A stretch of 64,000 nt of DNA from Rhizomys pruinosus (GCA_009823505.1 VZQC01006589.1:1184140-1248139), one strand, 5' to 3'. Positions 10,381 to 21,586 are shown, counted from the stretch's first letter. The notes: generated by a model not told the origin, from the letters alone. Made by a program: numbers and translations.

Positions 10381-11160
10381 CTATCGCATTTCCCTGGGGT
10401 ACCTACTGCCCAACTTCAGCATATCCTTAAAATATGTTCCTCCTGTTCCTCTTCAATTAAGACACCTATAGTACAGGCTCCAGGAACCAATCCCAGAGGA
10501 TTAAAAGACAATGCCTTATGGCAAATGGATGTCACCCTTTAATAAATAAAAATATGTCTTTGTCACAGTAGATACCTACTCTGAATTTATATGGGCTACA
10601 GCACACACAGGGGAATGGGCTAAGGACCTTGTGGCACAATTTCTCTCCACCTTTGCCATCATGGGCATCCCCAAGCAACTTAAAACTGACAATGGGCCTG
10701 CTTTAGCTAGTTCCCACTTCCAATCCTTTTGTCAGTTGTGGAATATAACACATCCTATGGGTATCCCTTACAATCCACAAAGACAAGGCATCAAAGAAAG
10801 AACCCATCAAGTCCTTAAAAGCCAATTATCAAAACAAAAAACAGGCAAATACCCCCCCCAAGTCCAATTGGTCATGGACCTAACAACGCTTAACCTACTC
10901 AATATATATGGAAATTCAAAACATCCACCAATTATCAAACATTGGGAGACACCAGGCAGGCACTCTCCCTCAGATACTTGTCAGGTGTAAGGACCCTCTA
11001 GGTAACCAGTGGAAAGGACCTGGCCCACTGTTAACATCAGGAAGGGGCTTTGCTTGTGTCTTCCCACAAGACTGCCCATGGCCCATGTGGGTCCCAGCTC
11101 ACAATGTCAGATTCATCCCTGCCAACCAAGAAGATGGCACACCTGTCCCTGGAAGACTGA
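10380..11160 (+). pseudogene. pol: ERV integrase remnant with complete D,D35E triad
   Basis: An HH-CC-like zinc-binding stretch is visible at about 10384-10455. The catalytic core keeps three acidic residues in one frame: Asp at 10571, Asp at 10688 in KTDNGPA, and Glu at 10796, with 35 residues between the last two. That is the canonical retroviral spacing. The frame stops soon after (10990), and the C-terminal part (WKGPGPLLTSGRG-like) continues in another frame after a shift near 10900-10960. Integrase would insert viral DNA; here it is dead through the frameshift and upstream stops. Confidence 0.85.
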
Positions 11161-11379
11161 GGGAAGAGGAAAATGAGGAGTCATCACCACAGAAGACCAA
11201 ACAATATAATGTGGAGACATTGCCTCTTCATTTCTGCAAAGTCCATGTGCTCTCCTTCAGCTCCGCTTTCTGCCACTCTAGTACCTGCTCTAATGACAAT
11301 CCAAACTAATTCTGTTTCTGCCCATCCAGTGGACAGACCATTAGCATGGACTCACCTCTGGTGTTTTTAGATCAGGAAA

Positions 11380-12770
11380 ACCTGGAAAGGAAGAAATCAG
11401 GTGACAGGGACTAGTGGCTGCCCCTTACAAGGCTTCCAATAGACCATCATTGTTCCTGTGTTCTCCAATCCTATCTCTACTATCCTGGCTTCATTTGTTT
11501 GCTTCCCATACTGTAACAAAGGGGAATGTTTACAGGATATTAACACCTATAAGGGTTGCAAGGATTCATCTTTCAGGATGGGGGATGTACACAGCCCAGG
11601 GAGCATGTTCTAGATCCAAGATAACCAGTTTGAGTTTGATTTAGAAGACCCTAGGGTTGATCATTGGCAGGCAGGAGTGCAGGAGAAAGTACCCTCACAG
11701 CTATGCCAGATATCCTGCTGCTGACATCCACATCTCCCGTCCACTCTCACTCAAACCCACATTCTATTTCAAGAATCCCAAATGGAGAAAGAAGTACATG
11801 CCACCTTGTCCTGTCCACGGTTTGTCCAATACACCACAGACCTCCTCAATCATACTGCTCACCCTAATACCTCCCAATGCTTTTTCTGCGCATCTCTCAC
11901 CTGCCCAGTGTTTACTGCTGTTCCCTCTAATGCCTCCCTACAGGAACACGCACCAGCTCGGGCTGGGCCAGTGCTCTGCAGCATCCCACTTTTTAACAAG
12001 CTCACTAACTTCCCTCTCTGTTTAGTGAGACCTTCCATGATCTCTGACCCTAAATGGCTTCACAATGTTTCCCTCACCAGGACCATGTGTGTCAACGCCC
12101 CTTTCATTCTTGGGTGCAAATGGCACCACCACCCTCTGTGCAAACACTACTAGCTCTGGTTTTTGCATGCCTGTTTTCATATACCCCATTTTATTTTTAT
12201 GTAAATGAAGAAGCTACCTGGATGCTGCACCCATGCCAGCAAATGAGGGAAGTCTTCATTCCCCTCTTGATCAGCATTGGCCTTGTCCTCTGCAATGCAG
12301 CAGCAGGGGCAGAGGGAGGAGCCCTTGTGAAGGTCTACCATATGGAAGCTGGCTTTCAGGATAAGCTTGATCAGGCTGTGGCTTCCTCCACCAACAGCCT
12401 GGAGACACTCCAAAGGCAGATAACTTCACTGGCTTGGGTGGTGTTACAGAGTCGGGGTGTTCAGGACTTCTTAACTGCAGAACACAGAGGAACCTGCATG
12501 TTCTTGGGGGGAGGAGTGTTGCTTTTATGCAATGAGTCTGGGACAGTGGAACAAAATGCAATGAAAACAATTTCAGATCTGATATTCTTGCCAGTCATCT
12601 GTCTCCTGGTTCTCTAGCCCCTTGACTACCTGGATACTCCCTTTTATAGGACCCCTTGTCATCTTATGGGTGCTCTTAATAATTGTCTCCTGTGTTATCC
12701 AGTTCATTAAAAGCCAACTTAACAACCTAGCTGAGGTTGAGGCCAACAGTGTTCTGGTGCAGTATTAGGC
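11380..12770 (+). pseudogene. env: ERV envelope remnant, type-D/gamma-like
   Basis: A hydrophobic leader-like segment lies near 11440-11510. Surface-unit fragments rich in Cys and N-glycosylation-like motifs lie at 11657-12153. The transmembrane part occupies another frame (12054-12617). It has a hydrophobic, Ala/Gly-rich fusion-peptide-like segment, a heptad-rich region, an LQSRGVQDFL-like immunosuppressive-type motif and a following Cys segment whose CX6CC pattern is disrupted. At least two frame changes break it. This env class differs from classical MMTV-type env. Confidence 0.75.
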
Positions 12771-12807
12771 CCTCCCCCTCCTTGAAGAATATGATGACAC
12801 TTCCCAT

Positions 12808-12825
12808 AAAAAAAAAAAGAGGGGG
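12808..12825 (+). promoter_or_regulatory. Retroviral polypurine tract
   Basis: The purine run aaaaaaaaaaagaggggg ends one base before the 3' LTR start. This is the expected place for the plus-strand primer of reverse transcription. Confidence 0.85.
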
Positions 12826-12826
12826 C

Positions 12827-13384
12827 TGTGGGGACAGATGAATCCATTATGGCTGAGTATAAGAGAGCTGGCTTCTTTCCCTGATAATCTTCTAGTAGAT
12901 TTCACACCCCGAAAACCTAGGAGGCCAGCGGGAGATAAGAGTTGCTTCCACTTGTCATATCAGATATCAGGTAGGATTCCCAGGTCTTATCCCCCCTGAG
13001 GCATGTATGCCTCTGGAGGCAAGTGGCACAAACCATAAGCTTATCCTGGGGGTGTATGCTGGTTTTTTTCCCATAAAACTTAGCCATTGCAGAACATAGT
13101 ATGCTTCTCCTGTGTCCCACCCACCTCCTGGTCAAAGAGCCCAATAAAAGTGTATAAGTGCTTATATAAACCCCTGCAATGAATGAGTTTTGTTCACTGA
13201 CAGAACTCCCAGGTCTCTCTCTTTGGACCTGTACAGGTTTACTGCCATCTTGGGACTGCTCTGCTCCTTCCCACTTTCCTCCTTGTGCTCCAGGCAGTTG
13301 AGCCACAGCCAGCATGACTGCCATACCTAGGGCCACGAGGCTGGTGACCTGGGAGGTGGGAACCTCACACACAGGAAGCCAACA
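12827..13384 (+). repeat. 3' LTR, complete (558 bp)
   Basis: It begins TGTGGGG and ends ..CCAACA next to the right target duplication. A TATATAA box (13163-13169) and an AATAAA (13143-13148) are visible. The 5' LTR shares both ends but lacks the middle. Confidence 0.88.
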
Positions 13385-13555
13385 TCAACTTAGCCCCAGC
13401 CTTTTCTCTGTTTCTTGACCTGCCACTTCTGCCACTGTGCTTCTCCTACTGAAATGGACTAGACTCCCAAATCAGGAATCAAAACAGACCCTCTTTCCTT
13501 AAGCTGCCTTTTGTCATGTATTTTGTCACAGCAATATGATAAATAACTAATATGG
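13385..13555 (+). repeat. 3' part of the LTR-like repeat split by the ERV
   Basis: It continues the repeat that starts at 5415. It holds a ccttaagctgccttttgtca segment and ends ..gataaataactaat. It begins with the right copy of the ERV target duplication, tcaact (13385-13390). Confidence 0.65.
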
Positions 13556-13729
13556 TTATAAAAGAGGGTAAGGGGAAAATGGACAGAGAAACAGTTCAAG
13601 AGTTCAGGGATCTTGTAGATATATTAATAATCAACAGGCTTCATTGGAATTGGAAAAAAATGATCATTACTGAGCTATGATAAAGAAATCTTGGTTAACA
13701 TCCTTATTTTGGCAAAAGAGTTGATTTGT

Positions 13730-13900
13730 GGGTAAGGAAGGCCATGGATGCCTTAACCGTCCTGTGGAGGTGAGAAGACAACCCACAGGAGTCAGTTCTC
13801 TTCTTCTACCATGTGGGTCCCAAGGATCAAATTCAGGTCATCACGCTTGGCAGTGACCACCATTAACTTTACCTGCTGAGCCATCTCATTGGCTCTCAGT
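13730..13900 (-). repeat. B3-like SINE
   Basis: The plus strand shows the reverse complement of a B3 element, ending in the head complement ctgctgagccatctc. It also carries the ggaggtgagaagacaacc body segment. Confidence 0.75.
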
Positions 13901-13904
13901 GTTA

Positions 13905-14485
13905 GCAGTTGAATGCTTAGCATTCATACTAAGAAAATAAACACTTAAAATTGCTCTGTTTAGATCTACCAGATGCACTAATAAGCAACAAAATTTTAAA
14001 CTATTTCTCTGTCAAAAAGGCAACTCATTCCAGGATTAGTAACCCTGCACCAGCTATCACATTGCCTAGCTGTGAGCTGAACTTTAAAAAAAATCACTCA
14101 AATAAATGCACCATGTATGAAGAGTTCTGTATAATTTCTGCTTCTGACCCTTATGATGTTCCACATTCTAACTCTTGATTGAAATTCTTAAATAGTTCTA
14201 ATTTGAGTTTGAATTTATTCCCTTTCCCAATTCAATTATCATTGTCTTTTACTGAATTGAAATACTTTATGAAAAGGAGTTATGAATAAAACACAATTTC
14301 AAATTGGGGTAGAGGAAGAAAGAGAAGCAAGCAAGGGGGTGAGTTCATATTAATATGTTATTATTAAAAAGTGCATGTTCTATATACAGTGGAAAAAGTA
14401 CTTACTACTAAATACACTTGTTTTTCAACTGCCTGTGTGAAATACTGCAACCTTGAAAACCAATATTTTTAGAGGCATGCTTGTA
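13905..14485. other. AT-rich stretch, no recognised feature
   Basis: A 75-codon open frame (13951-14178) shows no recognisable motif or splice context. Nothing else can be supported. Confidence 0.4.
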
Positions 14486-14489
14486 AATA

Positions 14490-14670
14490 GATTGGCTAGG
14501 ATGCACAAAGCTCTAGGATCAATCCTCAGCATCCCATAAACCAGCTATCTCATAAATCCAAGCACTCAGAAAGTGAGGCAGGAATATCAAAAGTTTAATA
14601 TCATCTTCACCCATAGTGTGACTTCAATACTACTTAGAGATACACAAGACTCCATCTCAACAGACAAAAT
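14490..14670 (+). repeat. Old B4-type SINE
   Basis: An ID-like part (gattggctaggatgcacaaagc) is followed by a diverged B1-like part (ccaagcactcagaaagtgaggc). Confidence 0.55.
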
Positions 14671-15137
14671 ATAGATGAGCTAATATCCATTTCCATAAAC
14701 ATTAATTGGACCAACCACAACTTATATCTGCAAGTTTATGAGGTTATTTTTTTTGAAGCCTCCCTTGGTAACACTGTTTCTAGGCAAAAGTAGTGGTCAA
14801 ACTTTCCAGGCTCTCAGATGTTTTTAGCCAGGTGTCAGCAAACCATGGTCCAAGTTCTGCAACTGTTTCTTTTGTCCAAGTTTTACTGAGAAGAGGCACA
14901 AATCTGTGCTCATGTAATCACTAAGCTGCCTCTGTGCTGCGAATGCAGAGTTAGTGCTTGTAACAGGGACTGCACAGTAAGCTACCAAACTTAGAGCATA
15001 TATGGTATATGACCTGATCACTTATAGAAACATTTCCTGATCTTTACAAACATTAGCACATACACTGAGCTAAGTTTGCTTTGTAGACAAGTCCAGTCAT
15101 GAAAATTTAAATTTCATTTAAATATTTATTTTGCTTG

Positions 15138-15140
<3 letters not shown>

Positions 15141-15197
<57 letters not shown>

Positions 15198-15239
15198 GAT
15201 GTATATAGATGTATATATATATGTATATATATATATATA
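15141..15239 (+). repeat. (CT)n(TA)n compound microsatellite
   Basis: About 16 CT units pass into TA units and then GTATATA variants. Confidence 0.95.
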
Positions 15240-15274
15240 GGCAAAAAATGAATTTTGTTTAAATTAAGGGATGT

Positions 15275-15590
15275 AGGGACTGGGGAGATGGCTCAGTTAG
15301 TAGGATATTTTTTGTTTAAACATGAAGAGCTGAGTTTGAATGCTCAGCACCCATATAGAAAGCCAAGAACAGTAGTATATGTCTGTGCAGTGACTGGGAG
15401 GTAGAGACAGAAGGACCCTGGGATGAGCCACCAGTCTAGCTGAATTAGTGAGAATTCAGTATGAGACCCAGTTTCCAAAACTAAGAAGGATAATAATTGA
15501 AGCAGTCACCTGACTTTGTTCTCTGACCCTCATAGGCATTCACCTGCACATGTACACAAACACATGAACACATACACATACATATACCAT
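15275..15590 (+). repeat. B3/B3A-type SINE
   Basis: The head gactggggagatggctcag is followed by a long B3-type middle and a cacatgtacacaaacaca tail. Its 3' end carries CA-rich sequence. Confidence 0.7.
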
Positions 15591-15609
15591 ACAAAAATAT
15601 GAGTAAATT

Positions 15610-16095
15610 AACAGGGTGATGTGAAGTTATCCTTCCATTTAAAGGTCATTTGCCTTAGCTGATTTTTGAAAGAAAAGAGTAAGTTCCTGCCAAGGCAGAA
15701 TGACAGTTTCATTAGATGAAAAGCCTAATAAATACAGTCAAAAGATTCCTTCTCAAAAAAACAGGTTTGACTGTCATGTTTATGACCTCATTGCAAACAG
15801 AGTATCAGTACTCAAGAAAATCAAATCAGACAGGATTTATTTTACCCCAGGCCAGGTTGAAACACTCACATGTGCTCACTCCTTCTCTACTATTTCCCAG
15901 CTTGCCTCTCTCCTATGTTGACATGGATGGTCCTTCATTTTTATAAAGTAAACTAATATTCCCACTGATTCAAATTAACTTGGTCTTTCATTTCTCTACT
16001 AGTGGGCAATCTTTCTGCTAGCCTGTCTTTCTTGTTCACACATAGAGAGGAAAATAATTTTCTCTCTTACATTTGTTTTAACAAAGCAACGTCAA
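15610..16095. other. No recognised feature
   Basis: Two overlapping open frames (15700-15946) look like chance frames. There is no motif or repeat I can name. Confidence 0.4.
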
Positions 16096-16097
16096 AC

Positions 16098-16190
16098 ATG
16101 GCCTGATGATGCATGCTAATCATCCCATCACTTCAGAACAGAGGCAGAACACAGGGAACTTAGGCTACAACAGACCCTGTCTCAAATTTA
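16098..16190 (+). repeat. Degraded B1/B4-like fragment
   Basis: A gatgcatgctaatcatccc...gaggcag...accctgtctca pattern fits a very old 7SL-derived SINE. It is weak. Confidence 0.4.
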
Positions 16191-16309
16191 GGAAAATAAC
16201 ATAAAGACAAACACAAAGTTGAAATCCATCCACTAAGCTTCTTCCCCCCAATTTCTCATTCAGGGTAACACAGAAGTATTTGCCTACACTTAACTGCAAA
16301 ACTGGTTAT

Positions 16310-16440
16310 TATAGGTTTTTTTTGAAATTTTGTAATTGAATTCTCATGAATTTCATAGAGTAGGTTTTGATCATATTTGATCCCCTCCCCAATCTGCACC
16401 CGCACCCCCCTTCTGCCAGGTTTCATAAATTCTGTCATAT
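16310..16440 (-). repeat. L1 3'UTR-like fragment
   Basis: The C-rich segment gatcccctccccaatctgc and the phrase tttcataaattctg resemble the minus-strand L1 3' ends at about 27100 and 28340. Confidence 0.4.
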
Positions 16441-17027
16441 ATGTTAATGCCTATTGAGTTAAACTTGTGTCCTGGTAATTGACTTTTTAACAGAACTGTA
16501 ACCAGTTGTATAAGTCACAAAGAGAATTTTAGACAACTTCCATGACACTATATTTCCTTCTTTTTTTTTTTTAATTTTCCCATCTTCATTCGAGAAAAGA
16601 GCCTCAAGCCATGAAGGTTCTGTGGTCAGGCTTGCAAAGAGAGAGCCATTGGAGGTGGAGGAGGAAGGAGAAGCTCCGTCAAGGGTACTTTGAACATAAG
16701 CTGGGAACAACAGGACCAGTTCCCAATCCCTGCTCACAGGGCAGGGTTGACTGTGGACTCTACTGCCAACTGTAGAAGGTGCAGAGAAGGCAGGACTATG
16801 GGAAGGTTGGAGCAGAAAGACACAGGGGAGAAAGACTTCCAAGTTCCAGGGGAGGTGAATTCTGAGGAAAGTGGGGAACAGCACATAGAAAACCTCGACA
16901 TTTTCTAGCAGCAAAAAAGATAGAAGGTCTGTGACTCTGTATACCTTATGATTGACGTCCCCAAAAGGCCGGGATGGAATTTTTCCCAGATGGGCAAGAG
17001 AGTATCTTGGACCAAAGTGACTTAGGA

Positions 17028-17262
17028 TATATAATATAATATATATTATATATAATATCCATATATAATATATTATATATAATAGCCATTTATAATATAT
17101 ATTATATATGGATATAATACCCATTTATAATATATTATATAGTAGCCATATATATAATCCATATTATATATGGATATAATACCCATTTATAATATATTAT
17201 ATAGTAGCCATATATATAATCCATATTATATATGGATATAATATCCATATTATATATATGGA
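17028..17262 (+). repeat. AT-rich tandem array with 62-bp unit
   Basis: The segment starting gatataatacccatttataa recurs 62 bases later (17111 and 17173). The block is largely TATA/ATAT and self-complementary, so it could form cruciforms. Confidence 0.85.
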
Positions 17263-17264
17263 CG

Positions 17265-17975
17265 TAATGCTTCATTTCTTCATACATTTAGAACCCTAAA
17301 TGAAACTGAATAAAATGTTGAGGGTAAGTAGTTCCAACATTGTAAGAACATAATCTGATTTAGCAACAAATAAAAATTATGTGATCCATTCAATTTTCAG
17401 CTTAGACAGCTAGAAATGGAGTTACAAATACATACTCAATAAAAGTAATTACTTTTTTCAGATTTGTGGTGATTCTTATAGTTAATTTCCTCATTTGCCT
17501 TTCCACAATTGTTTGCATTTTATCTTGAATTGTATCATTTTGTGGGTTGTTTTGTTTAACTTGTAATTTGCCTCAAATCGTGCTAGAAAACCTAATGTTC
17601 AGGCTAAATGAGGGTTAGATTCCAATACTTGGTTTCACATTTCTTTAGAATTAATTTTCTTCTTACTAATCTAATCCCATTGTAAAACAGAAAAATATTA
17701 TACCCCCAAGGTGCTTCCTGGAACTGTAGTTAAATGACCCCTCCTTGGTAATTATTTCATGTAGTAGAAAATGAAATTTGTTTTTAAAGTAAAGTAACTT
17801 TAAAAACAGAGCCAACTGGTTCACTTATGTAGAATGTCTAAGCTGGTTAGCATAATGCTGAAATTTATCAAATTTTTTTGTTTATGTCTATTAAAAGGAT
17901 TGTTGATTTTGATGTCTTTCTGAGTTAAAATAAAATATAGAGAATGCACAAATTGTCTTATTTTAGCTTTATTTA
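17265..17975. other. AT-rich stretch, no recognised feature
   Basis: No open frame of note and no recognisable repeat. Confidence 0.45.
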
Positions 17976-17979
17976 TATA

Positions 17980-18095
17980 CTTTGGGTTTTAAGAGAAAGC
18001 ATCTCATTCTGTAATATGGGGCTGGCCTCAAACTTGTAGCAACCCTCCTGTCTCAGTTTCCCAATTTCCCAACCACCAAGCCTAGCTCATTTTTA
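17980..18095 (-). repeat. Old B1-like SINE
   Basis: The plus strand shows the reverse complement of a B1: ggggctggcctcaaacttg and tcctgtctcagtttccc. Strongly diverged. Confidence 0.55.
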
Positions 18096-18261
18096 TTTGG
18101 GCAGGTGGTCATGGTAAGTTACTTATACCTCATTGGATAAACGCACACTCATATATAGATGGCACTCATTGGCCTCAGGGAGTTATGAATAACAAAACTA
18201 AATAAGAATATAAAGGTTTTAAAGCCATACTGTAATGTCGGTTTAAAAAAAATAATAACAG

Positions 18262-18440
18262 AGCCAGACGTGGTGGCACACGCCTTTAATCCTAGCACTT
18301 GGGAGGCAGAGACAGGCAGATCTTTGTGAGTTCAAGGCCAGCCTGGTCTACAGAGTGAGTTCCAGGAGGACAGCCAGGGCTACAGAGAGACCCTGTCTCG
18401 AAAAGACCAAACAAACAAACAAACAAACAAACAAACAAAA
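18262..18440 (+). repeat. B1 SINE with (AAAC)n tail
   Basis: A full 7SL-like body (gagccagacgtggtggcaca ... gagaccctgtctcgaaaaga) with an AAAC-repeat tail. Confidence 0.93.
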
Positions 18441-18444
18441 CAGT

Positions 18445-19278
18445 TAAAAATGTCCCTATGACTCTCAGCTCATCAAAGAATGTCACATTACTGTATCACT
18501 GAGACTTTTTTCAATAAAGAAGCAAATACCTTTCCTTTGATGCTTTTAAGTGTGCATTTGATGGTTCTAGGGCAAGGCATAAAGCAGAGAAGCTGAAGAC
18601 GAGACATCTTGTGGTGCCAGAGATTCAGGATGTTCTCAAAGCACCTTATTAGGATAAAAGCTTATCAAAGACACACAGAAGCCTGCTCAAAGGACCTCCC
18701 ATGGCCAAAAGCTGGGACCACCAGAGCAGTGAAATCAATAATGTAGTAATGGCTTATAAGCTCAAAGTTTAAAATAAATATTCATGAGTCTAAACAGATA
18801 TAAATAATTGACTGATTGAATAATTAAATGGATGGATGAGACAAGCCTTTCACACAGAACCCAAAATAATTCACCTAGGTGGTCTGTCCTCAAGATGTGA
18901 ACCTTAATTGCCACCCTTAAAGAATGGGCTATGTATTTTCACTGTTCCCTAATAAGGAGAGAGAGTACATAAGGGAGATGATCCAGGTTGATGTCATCTC
19001 TGAAAGGGAAGTTGGTGTATATCTAGTGAGGACAGTGGCTCCTTGCCAAAAACAATGAATGTCATTTAGGTAGGAGGGAGTTACCAGAGTAACGCCACCT
19101 GAGGGACCCTCCACATGACACCTGGAGACACCTGAGTCATCATCCTCCAAGCCATCGAGATCATCGAAACAAGAAAAGCCAGAGAATTGTCATGGGTAAG
19201 AGGAACCTAGAACATGATAACAACTTCCACTGTAGTAACCTGGATTCCTGGATAGAAGCCTAGCACAGAAAAAAGTCG
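18445..19278. other. No recognised feature
   Basis: Mixed sequence without a recognisable exon or repeat. The open frame at 18929-19150 on the minus strand looks like chance. Confidence 0.4.
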
Positions 19279-19279
19279 G

Positions 19280-19455
19280 CTGGGCGTGTTGGTGCACGCC
19301 TTTAATCCTAGCATTTGGGAGACAGAGGCAGGTGGATCTTTGTGAGTTCAAGGCCAGCCTGGTCTACAGAGTGAGTTCCAGGACAGCTGGGACTACAGGG
19401 AGACCCTGTCTCAAAAGACCTAAACACAAACACAAAAACAAAAACAAAAACAAAA
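19280..19455 (+). repeat. B1 SINE
   Basis: A full body from ggctgggcgtgttggtgcac to accctgtctcaaaag, with an ACAAAA-type tail. Confidence 0.93.
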
Positions 19456-19459
19456 TGCC

Positions 19460-19560
19460 AATAGGCAGGACTTCAGGCATAGCTCAGTATGGAATGCTTG
19501 CTAGCGTGTGCTGTGCCCTGGGTCCCCTCCCTAGAAGTGGAACAAGGGAGACATGAGGTA
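19460..19560 (+). repeat. ID/B4-like fragment
   Basis: A tRNA-like catagctcagtatggaatgc and ccctgggtcccctccc follow the B1 tail. Confidence 0.5.
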
Positions 19561-19670
19561 AAAGAACATTAAAACCTGAGAAAATCTAAATGGGAAATAT
19601 GAGTCAGTATTAGTTAATTTGTGTTAGGAAATTTATCATACTGAGGTAGACATTAGACACAAAAAATTAA

Positions 19671-19800
19671 AAAGCCAGGCATGGTGGCACAAACTTGTAA
19701 CCCCAGGGTTTGGGAGTCAGAGGCTGCAAGATTGTCAATTCAGTGTCAGCATGGGTAACACAGTAAGGCTCTATCTCAATAAATAGAAAGAAACAAAAAA
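19671..19800 (+). repeat. Old B1-like SINE
   Basis: It starts agccaggcatggtggcac and ends gctctatctcaataaataga. Older than the neighbouring B1. Confidence 0.8.
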
Positions 19801-20028
19801 GAAGGGAAATTAGGCATGTGGTATATAGGAACTTGTACTAATTCTTTACAATATTTCTGTAAATCTAAAAGTTTTATCACATTAAATCACTGAGAATTCA
19901 CATGTGCACACACATGTCAAACCTCTCCTTCTAGGAAGATGGCCATGTTGCAGGGAGACAAGCACAGAAAAGTGGTTGCAAGGATCCCTTTGCTCTCATA
20001 CAAGAAAGCTTAAAAATACGGCCTCTGA

Positions 20029-20120
20029 GGCTGGGGAGATGTTCAGTACGTAAAATGTTTGCCGTGCAAGCAAGAGGACCCAGGTTCAATTCTCAGAACC
20101 CACTTTTGAAAAGTTGTCAT
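20029..20120 (+). repeat. B3-like SINE, 5' part, interrupted by a B2
   Basis: The head ggctggggagatgttcag and a ttcaattctcagaacccac segment are followed by a B2 insertion. The probable 3' part resumes at 20331. Confidence 0.6.
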
Positions 20121-20122
20121 GT

Positions 20123-20330
20123 GGAGCTGGAGAGATGGCTCAGCAGTTAACAGCACTGACTGTTCTTGCTGAGATTTCATTCCCAGCACCCACATGGTGA
20201 CTAACAACCATCCATAACTCCAGTTCCAGGGGAATTTGATGCTCTCTTCTGACCTCCATGGGTGCACTTATGTACATCCAACAATACATTCATACATATA
20301 AAAATAAAAATAACGTATAAAATATTTTTA
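20123..20330 (+). repeat. B2 SINE nested in a B3-like SINE
   Basis: A head (ggagctggagagatggctca), body and AAAATAAAAATAA-type tail are present. Confidence 0.88.
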
Positions 20331-20535
20331 AAAGCTGGCATGGCTGTGCTCATTTGCAATCCCAGTTCTGGGGAGACAGATCCCCAGGGCTCCCTGGTCA
20401 GCCAGCCTAAACTTCTTGGCAAGTTTCAGACCAATGGGAGATGTTGGCTCAAAAGATAAGGGGAAAATTGTCCTGAGGAACTAGACCAAGCTTGACTTCT
20501 GGCCTTACAGACAAGTGCACACATGTTTGTGTGTA
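20331..20535 (+). repeat. B3-like SINE, 3' part
   Basis: It continues with gctggcatggctgtgctcat, has a ccagcctaaacttcttggca middle and runs into a CA microsatellite. Confidence 0.5.

Positions 20536-20575
<40 letters not shown>
20536..20575 (+). repeat. (CA)n microsatellite
   Basis: About 20 CA units at the SINE tail. Confidence 0.97.
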
Positions 20576-20577
<2 letters not shown>

Positions 20578-20579
20578 CT

Positions 20580-21248
20580 ATAAGATACCCATAGAAATAG
20601 GCATGGCCTCTGCATATCAGGATCTCAAGCAGCCATAATCAGTAGACTACACAGATGAAAAAAAATTCTTCTGTTGAAATCATCCCACATCCCAGGATGC
20701 AGGAAAAGCCACATAGCACTAAAGATTCAGACTCCAACAAAGTCAGTTTCCCAAGAGTCAACATTTGAATTCTGCCCAGATGTGAATCCCTACACATGGT
20801 TCTGATTCAGCTACCAACCACTGAGTTCTCTATGGAACTTGCTTGAACATCAAGGCCATGTAAGTGTCTTTCATTTATGTTTAATGGCAGCGACTTTGTT
20901 TTCCCATTGAAGAAGCAAGGTTGATTGCTGATACTCAAGGCTATGACAGAAGCTACTGAGCTGATAATTACTCATAGGAACATCACCAGACCAAACACTG
21001 ATTTCAAAAAAGGAATAAGCTTGGAAATTTCTCTGAAATCATCCAGTCTGCAAACTTGACTGTGTGGGCTTTGTTCTTTCTTTAGAATCAGTCTGGGCCT
21101 CAAATCTATTTGATACTTGAACATATTGAATATACCATGTGATGTAAGTGATATCTGTCTGACACATGAGATTTGGCTGGATTCCTCAAGACTATACTCA
21201 TGAGGTAACAAGTTCAATAGAACAAGCTTGGATTGGAGAATCCAGAGG
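20580..21248. other. No recognised feature
   Basis: Unique-looking sequence. The 81-codon minus-strand frame (20972-21217) has no motif that I recognise. Confidence 0.4.
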
Positions 21249-21249
21249 T

Positions 21250-21378
21250 TTTTGTTTTGTTTTGTTTTTTTGAGACAGGGTCTCCCTGTAGTTCTGGCTG
21301 TCTTGGAACTTATACTCTGTAGACCAGGATGGCCTTGAACTCACAGAGATCCACCTGCCTCTGCCTCCCAAGTGCTAG
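21250..21378 (-). repeat. B1 SINE, truncated
   Basis: The plus strand reads tttttttgagacagggtctc ... cctcccaagtgctag. The B1 head complement (ggattaaaggc..) is missing at its right end. Confidence 0.88.
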
Positions 21379-21403
21379 TAGTTTTTTTTTTTTGATACTT
21401 TTA

Positions 21404-21562
21404 TTTTATTTGATTGATTGATTGATTGATTGGTCTTTTTGTGGCCCCAGGTGTTCTGGAATTCACTCTGTAGACCAGGCTAGCCTTGAACTCACAAAGA
21501 TCCGCCTGCCTCTGCCTCCCAAGTGCTAGGATTAAAGGCGTGCACCAACACTCCTGGCTTTC
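21404..21562 (-). repeat. B1 SINE with (ATTG)n in its tail
   Basis: The complete B1 body lies on the minus strand. Direct repeats gatactttta (21394-21403) and gacactttta (21563-21572) flank it. Confidence 0.92.
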
Positions 21563-21586
21563 GACACTTTTAAAAGTGAATCTCTT

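Larger units (their letters stand above)
5570..13384 (+). mobile_element. Class II (betaretrovirus-like) endogenous retrovirus, defective provirus
   Basis: The provirus has, in order: 5' LTR, Lys-type primer site, gag remnant with a zinc knuckle, protease, RT with YMDD, RNase H, integrase with D,D35E, env with a transmembrane part, polypurine tract and 3' LTR. The 6-bp target duplication and pol motifs fit class II. The env transmembrane part instead resembles the type-D/gamma-like class, a combination known from type D retroviruses. Every gene has stops or frameshifts, and two SINE insertions (6744-7023 and about 8881-9012) break gag and RT. No room is left between the zinc knuckle and the protease motif for a dUTPase. 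It cannot encode a functional virus. Confidence 0.9.

Noticed and set aside
13163..13169. TATATAA in the 3' LTR as an active host promoter
   Set aside because: It is a plausible LTR promoter element, but nothing in the sequence shows that a downstream host transcript is driven from it.
16459..17124. 221-codon minus-strand open frame, the longest in the window
   Set aside because: Its N-terminal part translates the AT-rich array. The rest has no domain, no splice context and no start support.
20123..20330. tRNA-like A and B box segments considered as tRNA genes
   Set aside because: They belong to B2 heads; the rest of the tRNA fold is missing. The same applies to all B2, B3 and ID copies.
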